Shown: piece after piece, positions 8,067 to 9,997 of the stretch
How the letters are laid out: each line of letters starts with the position of its first letter
Numbering within the stretch: the first letter of the stretch is position 1
NCBI GenBank assembly: GCA_012523605.1
Contig: JAAYTY010000233.1
Span: 1-9,997 of the forward strand
Length of the DNA stretch: 9,997 nucleotides
Origin: Candidatus Fermentibacterota bacterium
Lineage (GTDB): Bacteria > Fermentibacterota > Fermentibacteria > Fermentibacterales > Fermentibacteraceae
Direction: 5' to 3'
The notes under the pieces: generated by a model
What the model was told of the DNA's origin: nothing
What the model saw: the letters and a program-made list of their open reading frames with translations, nothing else
Database searches by the model: none
Program-made: the position numbers and the translations under genes

Positions 8067-8084
8067 CATAGTTGATCGTAATAC
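8057..8084 (+). promoter_or_regulatory. Candidate NikR operator upstream of nikR
   Basis: GTAATAT (8057-8063) and GTAATAC (8078-8084) are separated by 14 bp. The heptamer GTAWTAC is its own reverse complement apart from the centre base, so the pair reads as direct or inverted. The geometry matches the heptamer-N13/14-heptamer NikR sites (GTGTTAC/GTAACAC type) described for deltaproteobacteria. The same motif with the same spacing recurs before the transporter gene at 8529-8556. Binding by NikR is inferred. Confidence 0.6.
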
Positions 8085-8094
8085 GGGGGTGGAT

Positions 8095-8508
8095 GTGGCC
8101 GGTCTGGCTCGGTTCTCGGCATCGGTTGACGGAGAGCTCCTCGAGAGGTTCGACAGGCTATGTGCAGAGCGCGGATTCCCCACGCGCTCGAAGGCTCTCG
8201 AAAGCGCCATGCGCAGGGTGCTGATCGAAAGCCCGCCGGATGCCGGGGGCGCCGTGGCGGGAGCTGTCACGCTGGTCTATGACCATCACCGCCGCTCCCT
8301 TGTGAACCGCCTGCTGGAAGTTCAGCACGATGCCGGAGAAGTTGTCGTGTGCACACAGCATGTGCACCTCGACCATCACCACTGCCTCGAGGTTCTGATC
8401 GTCAGGGGGGCTTCGGATTCGATCCGCAGGCTACTGGCAGGGCTCAATTCGATCAAGGGGTTGGAAACCAGCAGTCTGATGGTGGAGAGCGCGGAATCCG
8501 AACCGTGA
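8095..8508 (+). CDS. nikR: Nickel-responsive transcriptional regulator NikR
   Basis: A ribbon-helix-helix DNA-binding protein with a C-terminal ACT-like nickel-sensing domain; with Ni(II) bound it represses nickel uptake genes. It has 137 residues, against 133 in E. coli. The N-terminal strand ARFSASV (5-11) aligns with RVTITL of E. coli NikR, keeping the DNA-contacting Arg (R6) and having Ser8 and Ser10 in place of the Thr residues. The high-affinity nickel ligands are all present with exact spacing: His78, His89, His91 and Cys97 (E. coli 76, 87, 89, 95), in the segment HVHLDHHHCLEV. GTG at 8095 is preferred because the G-run at 8085-8089 lies 5 nt upstream. GTG at 8089 is also in frame but lacks such a site, and the TTG at 8038 coincides with the predicted -35 box. 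The adjacent ECF-type metal transporter is its obvious target. Confidence 0.95.
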   Translation: MAGLARFSASVDGELLERFDRLCAERGFPTRSKALESAMRRVLIESPPDAGGAVAGAVTLVYDHHRRSLVNRLLEVQHDAGEVVVCTQHVHLDHHHCLEVLIVRGASDSIRRLLAGLNSIKGLETSSLMVESAESEP

Positions 8509-8528
8509 GTGTGTTTTTTTGGATTCTG

Positions 8529-8556
8529 GTATTACGTATGTCTTGTTTGGTATTAC
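8529..8556 (+). promoter_or_regulatory. Candidate NikR operator upstream of the metal transporter operon
   Basis: Two identical heptamers GTATTAC (8529-8535 and 8550-8556), each preceded by G, are separated by 14 bp in the 73-bp gap between nikR and cbiM. GTATTAC is the reverse complement of the GTAATAC seen before nikR, with the same spacing. The second copy ends 25 nt before the cbiM start. A T7 tract (8514-8520) lies just upstream. I could not place a convincing -35/-10 pair around it, so either a non-consensus promoter is covered or the site modulates read-through from nikR. Confidence 0.6.
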
Positions 8557-8581
8557 ATGACCGACTGGAAAGGGGTTGAAG

Positions 8582-9556
8582 GTGCACATTCCCGACGGCT
8601 TCGTATCAACACCGTTGAACCTGGCCGCGGCTGTCATCTCGACAGGTGTCGTCGCCGCAGGCCTCCACAGAGCCAGGCGCAGAGTCCCCGAGCACCCTCA
8701 TACCGTACCTCTTCTTGCCACAACGGCCGCATTCGTATTCGCGGCACAGATGCTCAACTTCCCGATAGGAGGCGGAACCAGCGGCCACTTCCTGGGTGCC
8801 GTGACGGCCGCCGCGCTTCTCGGCCCATGGAACGCTGTAATCGTGATGGCCGTGGTTCTCGTGATACAGGGGATGTTCTTCGCTGACGGAGGAATCACTG
8901 CACTCGGCACCAACATCCTCAACATGGGAGTGGTCGGGGGGCTGGGCGGATGGGTCGTCATGCGCCTCCTGCGCAGCATCCTGCCCGCGGGAAGGAGTGC
9001 ATGGGTCGCCTCGGCGGCCGTCGCGAGCTGGTTCTCGGTGGTCCTTGCCTCGGCATTCTGCGCCCTCGAGCTGGCCATATCGGGCACCTCTCCCCCGGAA
9101 GTGGTCTTCCCCACGATGGTCGGGACTCATGCGGTGATAGGCATCGGCGAGACTCTCATCGCAGCCGCCGTCCTGACGGCGGTCGCAGTCTCACGCCCGG
9201 ACATCCTCCCTGACTGGTCCGGCGTATCTTCGACGCCTGAGGGAACGGGCCTCGGACGCCGCCTGACGGTGTTCACAATCGCAGGCCTGGCTGTCGCCCT
9301 TGCTCTTGCCGTCTTCGTCAGCCCGCATGCTTCGTCCCATCCCGACGGGCTGGAGAAGGTCGCTGAGGACCGCGGGTTCCTCGAAAAAGCGGCCGGCGAG
9401 GGTGAAGCCCTCTGGGAGGGATCGCCCTTCCCCGACTACGGGATCGGGGGAGTCGCGAACGAATCGGTTTCGACGGGTCTCGCGGGGCTTCTGGGTACGA
9501 CGGCTGTCTTCGCCGCCGGCTACGCCGTGATTAGGATAGCCAGGAGGAGCATCTGA
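8582..9556 (+). CDS. cbiM: ECF-type nickel/cobalt transporter substrate-binding permease CbiM/NikM fused to a PDGLE (CbiN/NikN-like) tail
   Basis: The membrane S-component that captures Ni(II) or Co(II) for import powered by the CbiQ/CbiO-type module. Starting at GTG 8582 the protein begins Met-His-Ile-Pro-Asp-Gly. In this family the N-terminal Met and His2, with a later His, coordinate the metal. That later ligand is present as His69 in PIGGGTSGHFLG. Several hydrophobic helices follow, with the conserved FFADGGITALGTNILNM segment. The C-terminal part (about 225-324) has a helix, the PDGLE motif (254-258), a periplasmic loop and a last helix, which is the CbiN/NikN-like accessory domain as a fusion. 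An AGGGG site lies 6 nt before the GTG. A TTG at 8576 is in frame but abuts that site and would move the metal-binding His off position 2, so I reject it. With nikR next door, nickel is the probable substrate; cobalt cannot be excluded. Confidence 0.93.
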   Translation: MHIPDGFVSTPLNLAAAVISTGVVAAGLHRARRRVPEHPHTVPLLATTAAFVFAAQMLNFPIGGGTSGHFLGAVTAAALLGPWNAVIVMAVVLVIQGMFFADGGITALGTNILNMGVVGGLGGWVVMRLLRSILPAGRSAWVASAAVASWFSVVLASAFCALELAISGTSPPEVVFPTMVGTHAVIGIGETLIAAAVLTAVAVSRPDILPDWSGVSSTPEGTGLGRRLTVFTIAGLAVALALAVFVSPHASSHPDGLEKVAEDRGFLEKAAGEGEALWEGSPFPDYGIGGVANESVSTGLAGLLGTTAVFAAGYAVIRIARRSI

Positions 9557-9997
9557 GCGACAGCGGATCGGGCACCCGCCAGAGGCGCGAAGCCTTTGCT
9601 CTGGATCCGCGTCTGAGCATGATCCTGTTTCTCGCCTTCATCGCCGCCGTCGTCTCGACACCGCCTCGACGCCTGCAGGCTTTCGCGGCATGGGGAGGCA
9701 TGATCGCCTGGGCTTCGGCACTGTCCGGCGTGTCACTGCGCAAGACGGTCATCCGGGCATCCTCGGTCCTCCCCTTCTCCCTGGTTGCCGCCATCGGCGT
9801 GCCCTTCGCAGGGGGAGGCGAAGAAGCCAGGATCCTGGGTGTGGCACTCTCCGCAAGAGGTCTCTGGCTGCTCGCGGGGGTGGTCATGAAATCCTTCCTC
9901 TCCGCGGCCATGCTCTCCGTGGCGGTTTCATCCGCGGGATTCGACGGCGTCCTCTCGGCGATCAGGGCTCTCGGCGCGCCTGCCCTTTTCGCAGACA
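9553..9997 (+). CDS. cbiQ: ECF transporter transmembrane (T) component CbiQ, 3' end cut by window edge; probable CTG start
   Basis: The coupling membrane subunit of the metal ECF transporter, linking the CbiM/NikM binding protein to the ATPase. The 148 visible codons show the family's early LDPRL motif (residues 17-21), hydrophobic helices (ILFLAFIAAVV; WGGMIAWASAL; LPFSLVAAIGVPF; LWLLAGVVMKSFLSAAML) and a typical GFDGVLSAIRALGAP segment. The later Ala-Arg-Gly coupling motifs lie beyond the window. No ATG, GTG or TTG occurs between the upstream in-frame stop (9532) and ATG 9619, and starting there would remove LDPRL. CTG at 9553 has AGGAGG (9542-9547) 5 nt upstream and overlaps the cbiM stop as CTGA, the usual coupled-operon geometry. 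A cbiO-like ATPase gene is expected downstream. The identity is firm; the CTG start is well supported but inferred. Confidence 0.87.
   Translation, partial: MSDSGSGTRQRREAFALDPRLSMILFLAFIAAVVSTPPRRLQAFAAWGGMIAWASALSGVSLRKTVIRASSVLPFSLVAAIGVPFAGGGEEARILGVALSARGLWLLAGVVMKSFLSAAMLSVAVSSAGFDGVLSAIRALGAPALFAD

Noticed and set aside
8497..8520. T7 tract after nikR as an intrinsic terminator
   Set aside because: The only nearby stem is four base pairs (CGGA/TCCG) and lies well before the T-run, so terminator geometry is not met.
1..9997. CRISPR array, tRNA, rRNA, insertion sequence or transposase gene
   Set aside because: No regularly spaced repeat array, no cloverleaf-like segment and no transposase or integrase reading frame was found on reading both strands.

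Overview
The window looks like a GC-rich bacterial chromosome. The genes favour G/C-ending codons, start codons are often GTG (and one is apparently CTG), and Shine-Dalgarno sites are clear. The gene set (a hybrid histidine kinase with tandem GAF domains, a long-form urocanate hydratase, NikR with a CbiM/NikM-type nickel/cobalt transporter) would fit Desulfobacterota or a related Gram-negative lineage. The sequence alone does not settle the taxon.

Left part (minus strand). Positions 1-1818 hold most of hsdM, the adenine-methyltransferase subunit of a type I restriction-modification system; its 3' end, and presumably hsdS and hsdR, lie beyond the left edge. Upstream of it is a 474-bp gap with a TATAAT -10 element, three copies of a CAGAGTC-containing palindromic motif, and, nearer the kinase, a probable intrinsic terminator. 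Positions 2293-5349 encode a 1018-residue soluble hybrid histidine kinase (GAF-GAF-PAS-PAS-HisKA-HATPase-REC). Each of its GAF domains carries the same four-cysteine pattern, which could be a redox or metal-sensing site. A good sigma70-type promoter for it lies at 5473-5501.

Middle. The 5350-5988 gap separates the kinase from the divergent hutU. It contains the kinase promoter, two hairpins and one doubtful minus-strand ORF. hutU (5989-8007) encodes a 672-residue urocanate hydratase of histidine degradation; no other hut genes are visible.

Right part (plus strand). nikR (8095-8508) is followed by a CbiM/NikM permease fused to a PDGLE (CbiN-like) tail (8582-9556) and by the start of cbiQ (9553 onward, running off the right edge). 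This is an ECF-type metal uptake operon next to its regulator, so nickel is the likely substrate. The gaps before nikR and before cbiM each carry a pair of GTAWTAC heptamers separated by exactly 14 bp. These are strong candidates for NikR operators controlling both the regulator and the transporter. The first pair overlaps the -10 box of a predicted nikR promoter.
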